A DNA stretch of 64,000 nt from contig NZ_JAHBBK010000001.1 in assembly GCF_018390515.1 (NCBI RefSeq), positions 868,001 through 932,000 on the forward strand, read 5' to 3'. Positions 35,217 to 43,590 of this stretch are shown here, piece by piece (position 1 is the first letter of the stretch; the number at the start of each line of letters is the position of its first letter). The notes below the pieces were generated by a model, which had not been told where the DNA came from, did no database searches, and saw only the letters and a list, made by a program, of their open reading frames with translations. The position numbers and the translations under genes are program-made. Source of the DNA: Mucilaginibacter sp. Bleaf8 (lineage in GTDB: Bacteria; Bacteroidota; Bacteroidia; Sphingobacteriales; Sphingobacteriaceae).

Positions 35217-35648
35217 CTATTTTTTATAGATCATTTTAAAGTGTTTGATGCCCGCCTCTTCAAACTCAGGCCCGGTTGTTTCGAATCCCAGCTTGCTGTA
35301 AAGGCCCATCGCCTTTGTTTGGGCATGAAGGTACACGTAATCAGCATCTGCCGGCAAATCGCTTAAAACAGCCTTTACCAAGGCCTGCCCTACGCCAAGT
35401 CCTCTAAATGCTTTTAATACAGCAAAACGCTCCAGCTTATAGCCTTTCTCTGTTTTACGCCAGCGCGATGCACCGGCAGGCTCGCCATCAACAGTTGCTA
35501 AAAAGTGCTTTGATTCTTCTTCAAATTCCCATTCCAGCTCAGGCGGGCAATCCTGCTCTACCACAAACACCTCTTTCCTGATAGCAAATACCTGCTCCAG
35601 ATCAGCCGGCGCTGTTACTTTCCTTACTTCTATTTTTTTTTGACTCAT
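35217..35648 (-). CDS. GNAT family N-acetyltransferase
   Basis: Acetyl-CoA-dependent acyltransferase of 143 residues, of the ElaA/YjcF type. The acetyl-CoA-binding motif is LERFAVLKAFRGLGVGQALV near 72-91, preceded by FVVEQDCPPELEWE, and followed by YVYLHAQTKAMGLYSKLGF. The substrate is unknown. Its start lies 47 bp inside the iron-permease gene in another frame. The N-terminal residues IEVRKVTAPADLEQVFAIR belong to the fold, so a later start is unlikely. Confidence 0.88.
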   Translation of the reverse strand: MSQKKIEVRKVTAPADLEQVFAIRKEVFVVEQDCPPELEWEFEEESKHFLATVDGEPAGASRWRKTEKGYKLERFAVLKAFRGLGVGQALVKAVLSDLPADADYVYLHAQTKAMGLYSKLGFETTGPEFEEAGIKHFKMIYKK

Positions 35649-36114
35649 TGATTTTTATAGTTGTATGCTTAGTTCGTTCCGATTTATTTTCGTGATTCAG
35701 GTCTGCAGCATCAATGGTATGGGTACAGCCCAGGTTATCCTCGCTTTTTGCAAGTTGCGATAAGCGCACATAAAACTGGTGTATCTGCTCCAATTCCTTT
35801 TCGCTTAAGTCTTCGATATTCACCATACGGTTACTTGCTCCCTCATGTGCTGCAATCAGCTCATTTAGCTTCAGATGCACTGCTTTTGAATCCTTGTTTT
35901 GTGATTTCTGAATCAAAAATACCATCAAAAAGGTAATTATGGTAGTACCTGTATTGATAACCAGCTGCCAGGTTTCAGAATATTTAAATACCGGACCGGT
36001 TACAGCCCATACAATTACCACCAGTGCTGCTAAGATGAAGGCTGCTGAACTGCCGGTGGCATTGGTAGCCCAGTTGGCAAAACGTTCAAAAATTCCGCTG
36101 TTTTTCTTCGACAT
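35602..36114 (-). CDS. Low-affinity iron permease family protein
   Basis: The 170-residue protein matches the Iron_permease (PF04120-type) pattern: FERFANWATNATGSSAAFIL, two membrane segments (about 22-42 and 50-67), then FLIQKSQNKDSKAVHLKLNE and a soluble helix LSEKELEQIHQFYVRLSQLA. Despite the name, bacterial members are poorly characterised and transport is not shown. The last 15 or so residues, basic and low in complexity, are encoded in the 47-bp overlap with the GNAT gene. Confidence 0.85.
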   Translation of the reverse strand: MSKKNSGIFERFANWATNATGSSAAFILAALVVIVWAVTGPVFKYSETWQLVINTGTTIITFLMVFLIQKSQNKDSKAVHLKLNELIAAHEGASNRMVNIEDLSEKELEQIHQFYVRLSQLAKSEDNLGCTHTIDAADLNHENKSERTKHTTIKINESKKNRSKESNSAG

Positions 36115-36136
36115 ATCTATCAGTTTTAGCTATAAT

Positions 36137-36172
36137 AAAAAAAGCGCCTATACACAAGGTATTGGCGCTTTT
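36137..36172 (-). terminator. Terminator of fbaA
   Basis: A 9-bp stem (36140-36148 with 36164-36172) is followed, on the minus strand, by a T-run. It sits between fbaA and the iron-permease start. Confidence 0.8.
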
Positions 36173-36195
36173 AAATATATCAAAAAAGATAAGGA

Positions 36196-37275
36196 TTAAA
36201 GCTTGCTGTGTACGTCAAGGCAATTTAAGTCCTCAAAAGCAGCAGTTAAGCGTTTAACAAAAGTTTCTTCGCCTTTACGCAGCCATACACGTGGATCGTA
36301 ATATTTTTTGTTTGGAGAATCCTCACCTTCAGGGTTACCGATCTGGCTTTGCAGATAACCTTCTTTTGATTGATAGTAATCTTTAATGCCTTCCCAGAAT
36401 GCCCACTGCATATCGGTATCAATATTCATTTTGATGGCACCGTATGAGATAGCCTCGCGAATTTCTTCCTGGCTTGATCCAGAACCACCGTGGAATACGA
36501 AGTTGATCGGTTTCTCAGCTTGCAGGCTGTATTTTTGTTTGATGAACTCCTGAGAGTTGTGCAGAATAACCGGTTGTAATTTTACGTTACCCGGTTTGTA
36601 TACGCCGTGTACGTTACCGAAAGCAGCAGCTACAGTAAAACGATGGCTAACAGCTGATAAGTGCTCATAAGCATAAGCAACTTCTTCTGGCTGGGTATAT
36701 AAGCGTGAGCTATCCACGTCGCTGTTATCAACGCCGTCTTCTTCACCGCCGGTTACGCCTAATTCAATTTCAAGCGTCATGCCCATTTTTTCCATACGGG
36801 CTAAGTACTGAGCAGATATTTCGATATTCTCTTCAATTGGCTCTTCAGATAAATCGAGCATGTGTGATGAGAATAATGGTTTACCAGTTTCGGCAAAATG
36901 TTTTTCGCCGTGCTCAAGCAGGCCGTCAATCCATGGTAACAATTTTTTAGCAGCATGGTCGGTATGTAAAATTACCGCTATACCATAATGCTCAGCCAGC
37001 AGGTGCACGTGTTTAGCTGCTGATACAGCACCTAAAATGCAGGCTTGCAGTTTAGAGTTATCCAGTGTTTTACCGGCATAAAACTGCGCACCACCGTTTG
37101 ATAACTGAATAATAACCGGCGAATTAACCGCTTTAGCCGTTTCCATAACAGCGTTTATGGAGTTAGTACCAATAACGTTTACCGCTGGCAAAGCAAACTG
37201 ATGCTTTTTAGCAGCCTCAAACAGCTCCTGCACTTGTTCGCCGTGCAGTACGCCTTTATAGTTTTTTATTTCCAT
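36196..37275 (-). CDS. fbaA: Class II fructose-bisphosphate aldolase
   Basis: Zinc aldolase of glycolysis and gluconeogenesis. From the ATG at 37275 it has 359 residues, the same as E. coli FbaA (class IIA). Metal and substrate motifs: VILHTDHAAKKLLPWIDGLL near 102-121, LEIELGVTGGEEDGVDNS near 175-192, YKPGNVKLQP and FHGGSGSSQEEI near 265. A TTG two codons earlier (37281) is possible but has no advantage. Confidence 0.96.
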   Translation of the reverse strand: MEIKNYKGVLHGEQVQELFEAAKKHQFALPAVNVIGTNSINAVMETAKAVNSPVIIQLSNGGAQFYAGKTLDNSKLQACILGAVSAAKHVHLLAEHYGIAVILHTDHAAKKLLPWIDGLLEHGEKHFAETGKPLFSSHMLDLSEEPIEENIEISAQYLARMEKMGMTLEIELGVTGGEEDGVDNSDVDSSRLYTQPEEVAYAYEHLSAVSHRFTVAAAFGNVHGVYKPGNVKLQPVILHNSQEFIKQKYSLQAEKPINFVFHGGSGSSQEEIREAISYGAIKMNIDTDMQWAFWEGIKDYYQSKEGYLQSQIGNPEGEDSPNKKYYDPRVWLRKGEETFVKRLTAAFEDLNCLDVHSKL

Positions 37276-37463
37276 GAGCAATTAAAATTTCGGGGCTAAT
37301 GTATGAAAAATATACTTTATACGATAAACCGTTGTGCTTATTCTGGTTACTTAGCCTAATGCGACCAAAATAGACTAACAAATTATCTATTCGGTAAGCA
37401 AACAATTAATTGAATTAATTTTTTTGTTTCTTTGCACCTGATTATACAAGAAAGTATTTAGTA

Positions 37464-38309
37464 ATGGCGTGGTTTAAAAGAGAATCAAAAGGGATAACTA
37501 CAAGTACGGAAGATAAAAAGGAAGCCCCCGATGGCTTGTGGAATAAATGCCCGAACTGTAAAAGACCTTTACATTATACCGAGCAGGTTGAAAATCAGTA
37601 TGTATGTCATTACTGCGGTTACCACCTGCGTATCGGCTCTAAGGAATATTTTTCTATCCTGTTTGATAACAACGAGTTCACCGAGCTGTTCACCAACCTG
37701 CGCTCGGATGACCCGCTGGAGTTTATTGACACCAAAAAATACAGTGACCGACTGAGAGAAACCCAAGCTAAAACCGGCCTCAAAGATGCCATCCGTGCAG
37801 CACACGGCACTGTTGACGGCATGCCTTTAATGGTGGCCTGTATGGACTTTAACTTTATTGGTGGTTCAATGGGTTCTGTTGTAGGCGAAAAAATTGCCCG
37901 CTCAATCGATTATAGCATCCAAAACAAAGTACCATTCCTGATGATTTCCAAATCGGGCGGTGCGCGTATGATGGAAGCTGCTTTCTCTTTAATGCAGATG
38001 GCTAAAACATCAGCTAAATTAGCGCTGCTGGGCCAGGCAGGCGTTCCTTATATATCTTTACTTACCGACCCTACTACTGGTGGTGTAACGGCCTCGTATG
38101 CTATGCTGGGCGATATCAACATTGCAGAGCCGGGTGCATTGATCGGCTTTGCTGGTCCGCGTGTAATTAAGGAAACCATTAAGAAAGATTTGCCTAAAGG
38201 ATTTCAAACTGCTGAGTTTTTACAGGAGCACGGCTTTTTAGATTTTATTGTTGATCGTCGTGAAATGAAGGAAAAATTAGGGTCATTCTTAAAAATGATG
38301 GCTAATTAA
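37464..38309 (+). CDS. accD: Acetyl-CoA carboxylase carboxyltransferase subunit beta
   Basis: Beta part of the carboxyltransferase that makes malonyl-CoA for fatty-acid synthesis. Length is 281 residues. The N-terminal zinc ribbon is intact (CPNCKRPL near 29 and CHYCGYHL near 48). The CoA-carboxylase core has [20 protein letters not shown] and [19 protein letters not shown], ending [14 protein letters not shown]. accA is not in the window. A strong terminator follows. Confidence 0.96.
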   Translation: MAWFKRESKGITTSTEDKKEAPDGLWNKCPNCKRPLHYTEQVENQYVCHYCGYHLRIGSKEYFSILFDNNEFTELFTNLRSDDPLEFIDTKKYSDRLRETQAKTGLKDAIRAAHGTVDGMPLMVACMDFNFIGGSMGSVVGEKIARSIDYSIQNKVPFLMISKSGGARMMEAAFSLMQMAKTSAKLALLGQAGVPYISLLTDPTTGGVTASYAMLGDINIAEPGALIGFAGPRVIKETIKKDLPKGFQTAEFLQEHGFLDFIVDRREMKEKLGSFLKMMAN

Positions 38310-38327
38310 TATATCTCGAAGCTATTT

Positions 38328-38362
38328 AAAACGCTCTGCGCCTTTGGTTCAGAGCGTTTTTT
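38328..38362 (+). terminator. Terminator of accD
   Basis: An 11-bp stem (38328-38338 with 38350-38360) is followed by T residues. Confidence 0.9.
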
Positions 38363-38467
38363 GTTTCTGCATATATCTTGAAAATAAATAATTCCATTAG
38401 GCGAAAGTTATTCAACTCAAAGTAAAACAGCATATTACCAACAAGTGTTAATCAATAAACTTCTCCT

Positions 38468-38704
38468 ATGAAAAACACTAAAACCGCTGTTATAACCGTA
38501 ACACTGTTTCTTTTTATTTATACGGCTTTATTTAGTACTGGCTTATCAGTTACTATATTGTCGTACATGTTTTTGGCATCGCCGTTTTTACTGATTTGGA
38601 TGGTTTATACCGTTTTGAAAGACGATTATAAATACCCGGAACTGGCTGAAGGCGATGAGTGGGGCTACCGGGACAAAGCCAAGGATACGTTAGGGATGTT
38701 TTAA
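38468..38704 (+). CDS. Small two-segment membrane protein
   Basis: The 78-residue protein has two hydrophobic helices (about 6-27 and 29-50) followed by a charged cytoplasmic tail (DDYKYPELAEGDEWGYRDKA). I do not recognise a family. The ATG at 38468 is preceded by 158 bp with the accD terminator, and the gene is closed by its own hairpin, so it is probably a real single-gene unit. No function is proposed. Confidence 0.65.
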   Translation: MKNTKTAVITVTLFLFIYTALFSTGLSVTILSYMFLASPFLLIWMVYTVLKDDYKYPELAEGDEWGYRDKAKDTLGMF

Positions 38705-38728
38705 CCAAACACAAAATTTGCCTTAACA

Positions 38729-38758
38729 AAAAAGCCACATCTTTGGATGTGGCTTTTT
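38729..38758. terminator. Bidirectional terminator
   Basis: A 13-bp perfect stem (38729-38741 with 38746-38758), A5 at the left and T5 at the right, with a TTTG loop. It serves the small membrane gene and the convergent acidic-protein gene. Confidence 0.9.
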
Positions 38759-38787
38759 CAATTAAATACTGATCAAATAAAGAAAAC

Positions 38788-39345
38788 TTAAATGTTTTCG
38801 GTACCTGGCTCATGGCCCAGCATACGACCTGTGGTACGGCCATGCGGGCGGCTGGTAAAGTCGGTTTCGGCACGACCTACAGAAGGCATTTCATGCGGTG
38901 TAGGTGGCGTTACGTCTATCTGCTCGCTGAAGTTACCTTCATCGTCACGACCAGCGGGCGGCACTTCGTCTTCGTTAGGATATCTTAAATCCTCATTGTC
39001 TGCCTCTCCCTGCTCAGGAATTTCGTTAGGCTCGTCGTCGTTATCGTAGCTTTCCGGAATACCTGTTGACGGATCGGTGTCAGCTTCGCCGGTGATGCGG
39101 TCGTAATTTTCATCGTCCTCATCATCCAGATCATCTTCGTCCAGATCCTCATCATAATCCGGTACTATATCGTCGTCTGCATCCAGGTCATCATCCTCTA
39201 AATCCAGATCGTCATCTTCTTCTAAATCCTCCTCATCATCAGGATCAGGAGCTTCGGCCCTTGATATCCTGGTATGATTCAATTCGTCTTCTCTTGTTAA
39301 TATGTCCTGTTCCGTAGTCCAGGGCTCCTGATTAAATGCTAACAT
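38788..39345 (-). CDS. Highly acidic disordered protein, lysine-free
   Basis: The 185-residue protein contains 69 Asp/Glu (37%) and no lysine or cysteine. Residues about 30-80 are runs of D/E separated by Leu; the rest is rich in Pro, Gly, Asn and Thr. It has no signal peptide, membrane segment or known domain, and is expected to be disordered. DNA of the acidic tract is a degenerate repeat of Asp, Glu and Leu codons. The start MLAFNQEPWTTEQDIL is hydrophobic enough to be a docking segment. A lineage-specific protein; possible roles such as cation buffering or nucleic-acid mimicry are speculation. Confidence 0.75.
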   Translation of the reverse strand: MLAFNQEPWTTEQDILTREDELNHTRISRAEAPDPDDEEDLEEDDDLDLEDDDLDADDDIVPDYDEDLDEDDLDDEDDENYDRITGEADTDPSTGIPESYDNDDEPNEIPEQGEADNEDLRYPNEDEVPPAGRDDEGNFSEQIDVTPPTPHEMPSVGRAETDFTSRPHGRTTGRMLGHEPGTENI

Positions 39346-39466
39346 AGGTTCCTCGTTTTAATTAATAGTATAACCTATGCGGCAAAAGCTTTGTTTTCAA
39401 AAATTCTGATAAAAACCAGCCGGAAGCATTTATAAAGACGTAATTAGTGCTTAATTAACTGCTGCT

Positions 39467-40603
39467 TTAAGCATTTACCATCACAATATCCCGAATCTTT
39501 GCAACCGTATAATCCACCTCTTCGCGTGTGTTATATTTGGAGAAAGAAAAGCGCACAGCCGGCCTGTCGGGATTTGCACCAATACCAGTTAACACGTGTG
39601 AACCAATGTTGGTACCCGAACTACAGGCGCTGCCGCCCGAAGCGGATATACCTGCAATATCCAGATTAAACAACAGCATATCGCTCATGTCCATTTCAGG
39701 GAAAGAAACATTCAGTACTGTATATAAGCTCTTTTCGGGCGCTATTTCACCATTAAACTGCACGCCGGGTATCTGGCGCAGTTCATTAATCATATGCGTT
39801 TTAAGGCCTTGTATATGCGCCTGATGTTGTGGCATTTCTGCGTAAGCAATTTCAATTGCTTTGGCCAGCCCTACAATACCGTAAATATTTTCGGTACCGC
39901 CACGCATATTGCGCTCCTGTGAACCACCGTAAATCATTGGATTGATTTTTACCCGATGATTGATATGTAAAAAGCCCACGCCTTTTGGTCCGTGCAGTTT
40001 GTGACCGGCGCATACCATAAAATGCAGTTTCAGTTTGCTCAGGTCGTGCGCATAATGCCCTACGGTTTGCACCGTATCACAATGAAACAAGGCGTTGTAT
40101 GCTTCGCAAAGTTCGCCTACTCTTTCGATATCGGTTAACGTGCCAATTTCGTTATTAGCGTGCATTAACGATACCAGGCTGCGCTCGTTTTGCTGCAATA
40201 GCTGCTCCAGGTGGTCATAGTTAACGTTACCCTTGTTATCTACCTCAACAAAGCTCAGTTTAATATACCCGGCCTTTTCCATAGCCTCAAGCGTGTGCAC
40301 TACAGCATGGTGCTCTAAGCGGCTGGTGATAGCATGTTTTAGCCCGTGATCGATAATACCACAACGGATAGCCGTATTGTCAGCCTCGGTGCCGCCTGAT
40401 GTAAAAAATATTTCGGCAGGCGATGTATGCAACAAATTGGCTATGGTTTTGCGTGCTTTTTCAACCAAAGACCTGGCTTCGCGACCATGCGCATGAATGG
40501 ATGAGGGATTGCCGTACTGGCTTTCCATTACCTGCACCATTTGCTTCATCACTTCCGGATCAAGCGGGGTGGTTGCTGCATTATCTAAATATACACGGGT
40601 CAT
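39467..40603 (-). CDS. Cysteine desulfurase (NifS/IscS type)
   Basis: PLP enzyme that takes sulfur from cysteine for Fe-S clusters and tRNA thiolation. The 378 residues show YLDNAATTPLDPEVMKQM at the start, TSGGTEADNTAIR, the PLP lysine in CAGHKLHGPKGVGFL near 203, and the sulfur-carrying cysteine in SGGSACSSGTNIGSHVL near 325. No iscU, sufB or tRNA thiolase gene is adjacent, so the specific client is unknown. It lies 68 bp downstream of glmM on the same strand. Confidence 0.93.
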   Translation of the reverse strand: MTRVYLDNAATTPLDPEVMKQMVQVMESQYGNPSSIHAHGREARSLVEKARKTIANLLHTSPAEIFFTSGGTEADNTAIRCGIIDHGLKHAITSRLEHHAVVHTLEAMEKAGYIKLSFVEVDNKGNVNYDHLEQLLQQNERSLVSLMHANNEIGTLTDIERVGELCEAYNALFHCDTVQTVGHYAHDLSKLKLHFMVCAGHKLHGPKGVGFLHINHRVKINPMIYGGSQERNMRGGTENIYGIVGLAKAIEIAYAEMPQHQAHIQGLKTHMINELRQIPGVQFNGEIAPEKSLYTVLNVSFPEMDMSDMLLFNLDIAGISASGGSACSSGTNIGSHVLTGIGANPDRPAVRFSFSKYNTREEVDYTVAKIRDIVMVNA

Positions 40604-40671
40604 AATATATACTGGTTTAGTGTTTATTTATAGTTTATGGCTCTTTTCCAAGAGTTCACGAATATCAGTGT

Positions 40672-42057
40672 TTACAGATTTAAAATTTCCTTAATGTCGG
40701 CAATGATCTTATTAGCCAGGTTATTTGCGACAGTTTCCGAATCACCTTCTGAATAGATACGGATAATAGGCTCTGTATTAGAACGACGCAGGTGCACCCA
40801 TTGCTTATCAAACTCTATTTTGAGGCCGTCAATAGTGCTATGCGGCTGTTTTTGGTACTTCTTCTCTACCTCCAGCAGCAAGCGGTCTATATCCATTTCG
40901 GGCGTTAAGGTGATTTTATTTTTAGATATAAAATAGTTGGGATAGGTGCTGCGCAGTACCGATACCGATTTGCCAAACTTAGCCAAATGCGTTAAAAACA
41001 AAGCTATACCCACCAGCGCATCACGGCCGTAGTGCAGTTCAGGGTAAATTACCCCACCATTGCCCTCGCCACCTATTACGGCATTTACCTCTTTCATTTT
41101 GGTTACCACGTTTACCTCGCCCACCGCTGCGGCATGATACTCGCCACCGGCTTTCTCGGTAACATCGCGCAGGGCACGGGTTGATGATAAATTGGACACG
41201 GTATTGCCCTTATTGTGCTTTAAAACATAATCAGCAACAGCTACCAGGGTATACTCCTCACCGAACATATTGCCGTCTTCGCATACAAAGCACAAACGGT
41301 CAACATCCGGGTCTACGGCAATGCCCAGGTCGGCATTTTGAAACAATACTTGTTTGGATAGCTCGCCCAAGTTTTCAGGCAGCGGCTCAGGGTTATGGGC
41401 AAAGTGACCATCCGGCTCGCAGTATAACTCGTGAATAACTTTGACACCCAATGCTTTCAGCAGGGCAGGCACATATATACCGCCTGTAGAGTTAACCGCA
41501 TCTAAAACTATTTTAAAATTCGCGTTAGCAATGGCTTCTTTATCTACCAATGGTAAAGCCATTACCTGGTCTATATGCTTCTGCAGGTAGCTATCATCAA
41601 CGGTTACCTTACCCAGGTGATTTACATCGGCATAATTAAAATCGTTATTATCGGCAATTTCCAAAACTTCCTTACCGTCGGCATCGCTGATGAATTCGCC
41701 GGTAGCATTCAGTAATTTCAGGGCGTTCCATTGCTTTGGATTGTGGCTGGCCGTTAATATAATACCACCTGCAGCCTGCTCCAAGGGAACGGCAATTTCA
41801 ACAGTTGGCGTAGTAGAAAGGCCCAGATCAATTACATCAATACCTAAACCTTGTAGGGTACCTACAACCAGGCGATTCACCATATCGCCCGATAGGCGTG
41901 CATCACGGCCAATCACCATTTTGCTGATACCTGTTTTTTTCACCGCCCAGGCACCAAACGCCGAAGTAAACTTAACTACATCTAACGGTGTTAAGCCCTC
42001 GCCGGTTGCACCGCCAATTGTACCACGTATTCCTGATATTGATTTGATTAATGTCAA
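40672..42057 (-). CDS. glmM: Phosphoglucosamine mutase
   Basis: Alpha-D-phosphohexomutase converting glucosamine 6-phosphate to 1-phosphate for peptidoglycan and LPS precursors. The 461 residues have the phosphoserine loop GIILTASHNPKQWNALKLL near 95-113, the metal loop DPDVDRLCFV near 240, the sugar-binding GGEGNGGVIYP near 322 and the phosphate-binding RRSNTEPIIRIYSEG near 425. A phosphomannomutase activity cannot be excluded from sequence alone. Confidence 0.88.
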   Translation of the reverse strand: MTLIKSISGIRGTIGGATGEGLTPLDVVKFTSAFGAWAVKKTGISKMVIGRDARLSGDMVNRLVVGTLQGLGIDVIDLGLSTTPTVEIAVPLEQAAGGIILTASHNPKQWNALKLLNATGEFISDADGKEVLEIADNNDFNYADVNHLGKVTVDDSYLQKHIDQVMALPLVDKEAIANANFKIVLDAVNSTGGIYVPALLKALGVKVIHELYCEPDGHFAHNPEPLPENLGELSKQVLFQNADLGIAVDPDVDRLCFVCEDGNMFGEEYTLVAVADYVLKHNKGNTVSNLSSTRALRDVTEKAGGEYHAAAVGEVNVVTKMKEVNAVIGGEGNGGVIYPELHYGRDALVGIALFLTHLAKFGKSVSVLRSTYPNYFISKNKITLTPEMDIDRLLLEVEKKYQKQPHSTIDGLKIEFDKQWVHLRRSNTEPIIRIYSEGDSETVANNLANKIIADIKEILNL

Positions 42058-42145
42058 AGCTTAAAATTTTAGTCACCAAAAATACATATTCTTGCCGGAT
42101 ACTTTTGTAATGGGCATGTTGTTTTCGGGCCAAGCTGAATATGGC

Positions 42146-42153
42146 TATATTTG
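42146..42153 (+). promoter_or_regulatory. -7 box upstream of PAP2-ZIP pair
   Basis: TATATTTG is an exact consensus match in the glmM/PAP2 divergent gap. A TTG at 42119-42121 may serve as the -33 element. The leader to the ATG at 42252 would be about 90 nt. Confidence 0.5.
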
Positions 42154-42251
42154 CGCCCACTTATTGTCTCGCTTGTGTGAGTGGCAATGACTAACCAGCT
42201 GCTAAAAGCAAGTAGTAGCAAATGGTTTATTTTTTATTTGCACCCAAACTA

Positions 42252-42815
42252 ATGCCCGATTACTTACTTCAGCTAGACCGCACCTGGTTTTACTTTGTTA
42301 ACCATACGCTAACCAACCCGGTTTTTGATGGGGTAATGCCGTGGTTCCGTAATCCTTTGTTTTGGATACCCCTTTACGTATTCATTATCGTATTTAGCAT
42401 TTGGCGTTACCGGACCAAAGGTATATGGCTTATTATGCTGTTGCTACTTACCGTTGGCGTTGCCGACTTTGTTAGTGCAAGCATCATCAAAAAAATGGCA
42501 AAGCGCGACAGGCCCTGCCGCGACGCGGCGTTGACGGCTACCGTTACCAGCCGTGTACCCTGCGGCACAGGTTACAGTTTTCCATCCACCCACGCAAGCG
42601 ATCACTTTGCCATGTCAATATTTTTGAGCCTGGTGTACTACCGCAAATGCCGGTGGGTATGGCTATGGGCGATACTCTGGGCTGCGTTGGTATGCTTTGC
42701 CCAGGTTTATGTAGGTGTACACTATCCTATTGATGTATTGAGCGGCGCGGCATTCGGCGCACTTACCGGAACACTGTTTGCCTATTTATTTAAAAGACTT
42801 CAACCTGATTTTTAA
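42252..42815 (+). CDS. PAP2-family phosphatase, copy 1
   Basis: Membrane phosphatase of the PAP2/type 2 phosphatidic acid phosphatase family, possibly acting on undecaprenyl or lipid phosphates. From the ATG at 42252 it has 187 residues. Motifs: KKMAKRDRPC (C1), YSFPSTHASDHFAMSIF (C2) and VGVHYPIDVLSGAAFGAL (C3, with its catalytic His). Five to six membrane segments. An in-frame ATG at 42222 adds 10 residues that overlap a promoter-like AT run. Its stop overlaps the ZIP gene start (TAATG). Confidence 0.88.
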   Translation: MPDYLLQLDRTWFYFVNHTLTNPVFDGVMPWFRNPLFWIPLYVFIIVFSIWRYRTKGIWLIMLLLLTVGVADFVSASIIKKMAKRDRPCRDAALTATVTSRVPCGTGYSFPSTHASDHFAMSIFLSLVYYRKCRWVWLWAILWAALVCFAQVYVGVHYPIDVLSGAAFGALTGTLFAYLFKRLQPDF

Positions 42816-43531
42816 TGTACTGGAAACTTATATTGCTATTTTTAAGTGCCTTTATTGGTGGTGCGGCTGTTTTTTGGTTTAAAGGAAGTAACCACAAACG
42901 GTTAAAGCTGGTATTATCTTTTAGCGGCGCTTATCTGTTCAGCATCACGGTACTGCACCTTATACCTGATGCCTATCATGGAGCCGACCACTGGGTGGGC
43001 GTTTTCATCCTCATTGGCTTTATCTTCCAGATTGTGCTTGAGCAATTCTCGGACGGTATCGAACATGGACACATGCATGCTCATGAGCACGAAAAAGCCA
43101 CCTTTCCGCTTGGCATTATGGTGAGCCTGTGCCTGCACGGCTTTTTGGAGGGTATGCCTCTGGCGCAAGGTTATCAAACCGAACTGGTGTTTGGCATTGC
43201 GCTGCACCATATACCTGCGGCGTTTGCGCTGGGTACGGTACTACTGGCCAATCATCAATCCAAAAACAAAACCCTGCTTTTTATTGCCCTGTTTGCCGTG
43301 ATGGCCCCTACCGGTTACTTTTTTAGCAATGCATTAAGCAATGGCGGTATTGGCAACCTACAGCACTACTTTAACCGTATTATGGGCGTGGTGATCGGTA
43401 TATTTTTACATATTTCGACTACCATTCTGTTCGAGGCTGGCCCTGATCATACTTTTAACCGCCGAAAGCTCATAGCCGTATTGCTGGGCGTTGGTGTAGC
43501 TTTAGGCACCTTTATGGGTGAGGTATTATAA
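42815..43531 (+). CDS. ZIP-family divalent metal transporter
   Basis: Inner-membrane zinc/iron importer of 238 residues with about seven to eight membrane segments. A histidine-rich cytoplasmic loop (HGHMHAHEHE, about 86-95) and the metal-path helices LCLHGFLEGMPLAQG near 107-121 and ALHHIPAAFALGTVLL near 131-146 are typical of ZIP proteins. Translation is probably coupled to the upstream PAP2 gene. A functional link between the two is not obvious. Confidence 0.88.
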   Translation: MYWKLILLFLSAFIGGAAVFWFKGSNHKRLKLVLSFSGAYLFSITVLHLIPDAYHGADHWVGVFILIGFIFQIVLEQFSDGIEHGHMHAHEHEKATFPLGIMVSLCLHGFLEGMPLAQGYQTELVFGIALHHIPAAFALGTVLLANHQSKNKTLLFIALFAVMAPTGYFFSNALSNGGIGNLQHYFNRIMGVVIGIFLHISTTILFEAGPDHTFNRRKLIAVLLGVGVALGTFMGEVL

Positions 43532-43549
43532 AGGCTATCTTTCATCTTG

Positions 43550-43590
43550 AAAGCAAAAAGCATCCGTTGAGTACGGATGCTTTTTGCTTT
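43550..43590. terminator. Bidirectional terminator, ZIP/glycosidase
   Basis: An 18-bp perfect stem (43550-43567 with 43573-43590) with a 5-nt loop. Its right edge touches the stop codon of the minus-strand glycosidase. Confidence 0.92.

Noticed and set aside
42160..42250. Leader of the PAP2 gene considered as a tRNA or riboswitch
   Set aside because: No cloverleaf and no known riboswitch core could be traced by eye; only short inverted segments.
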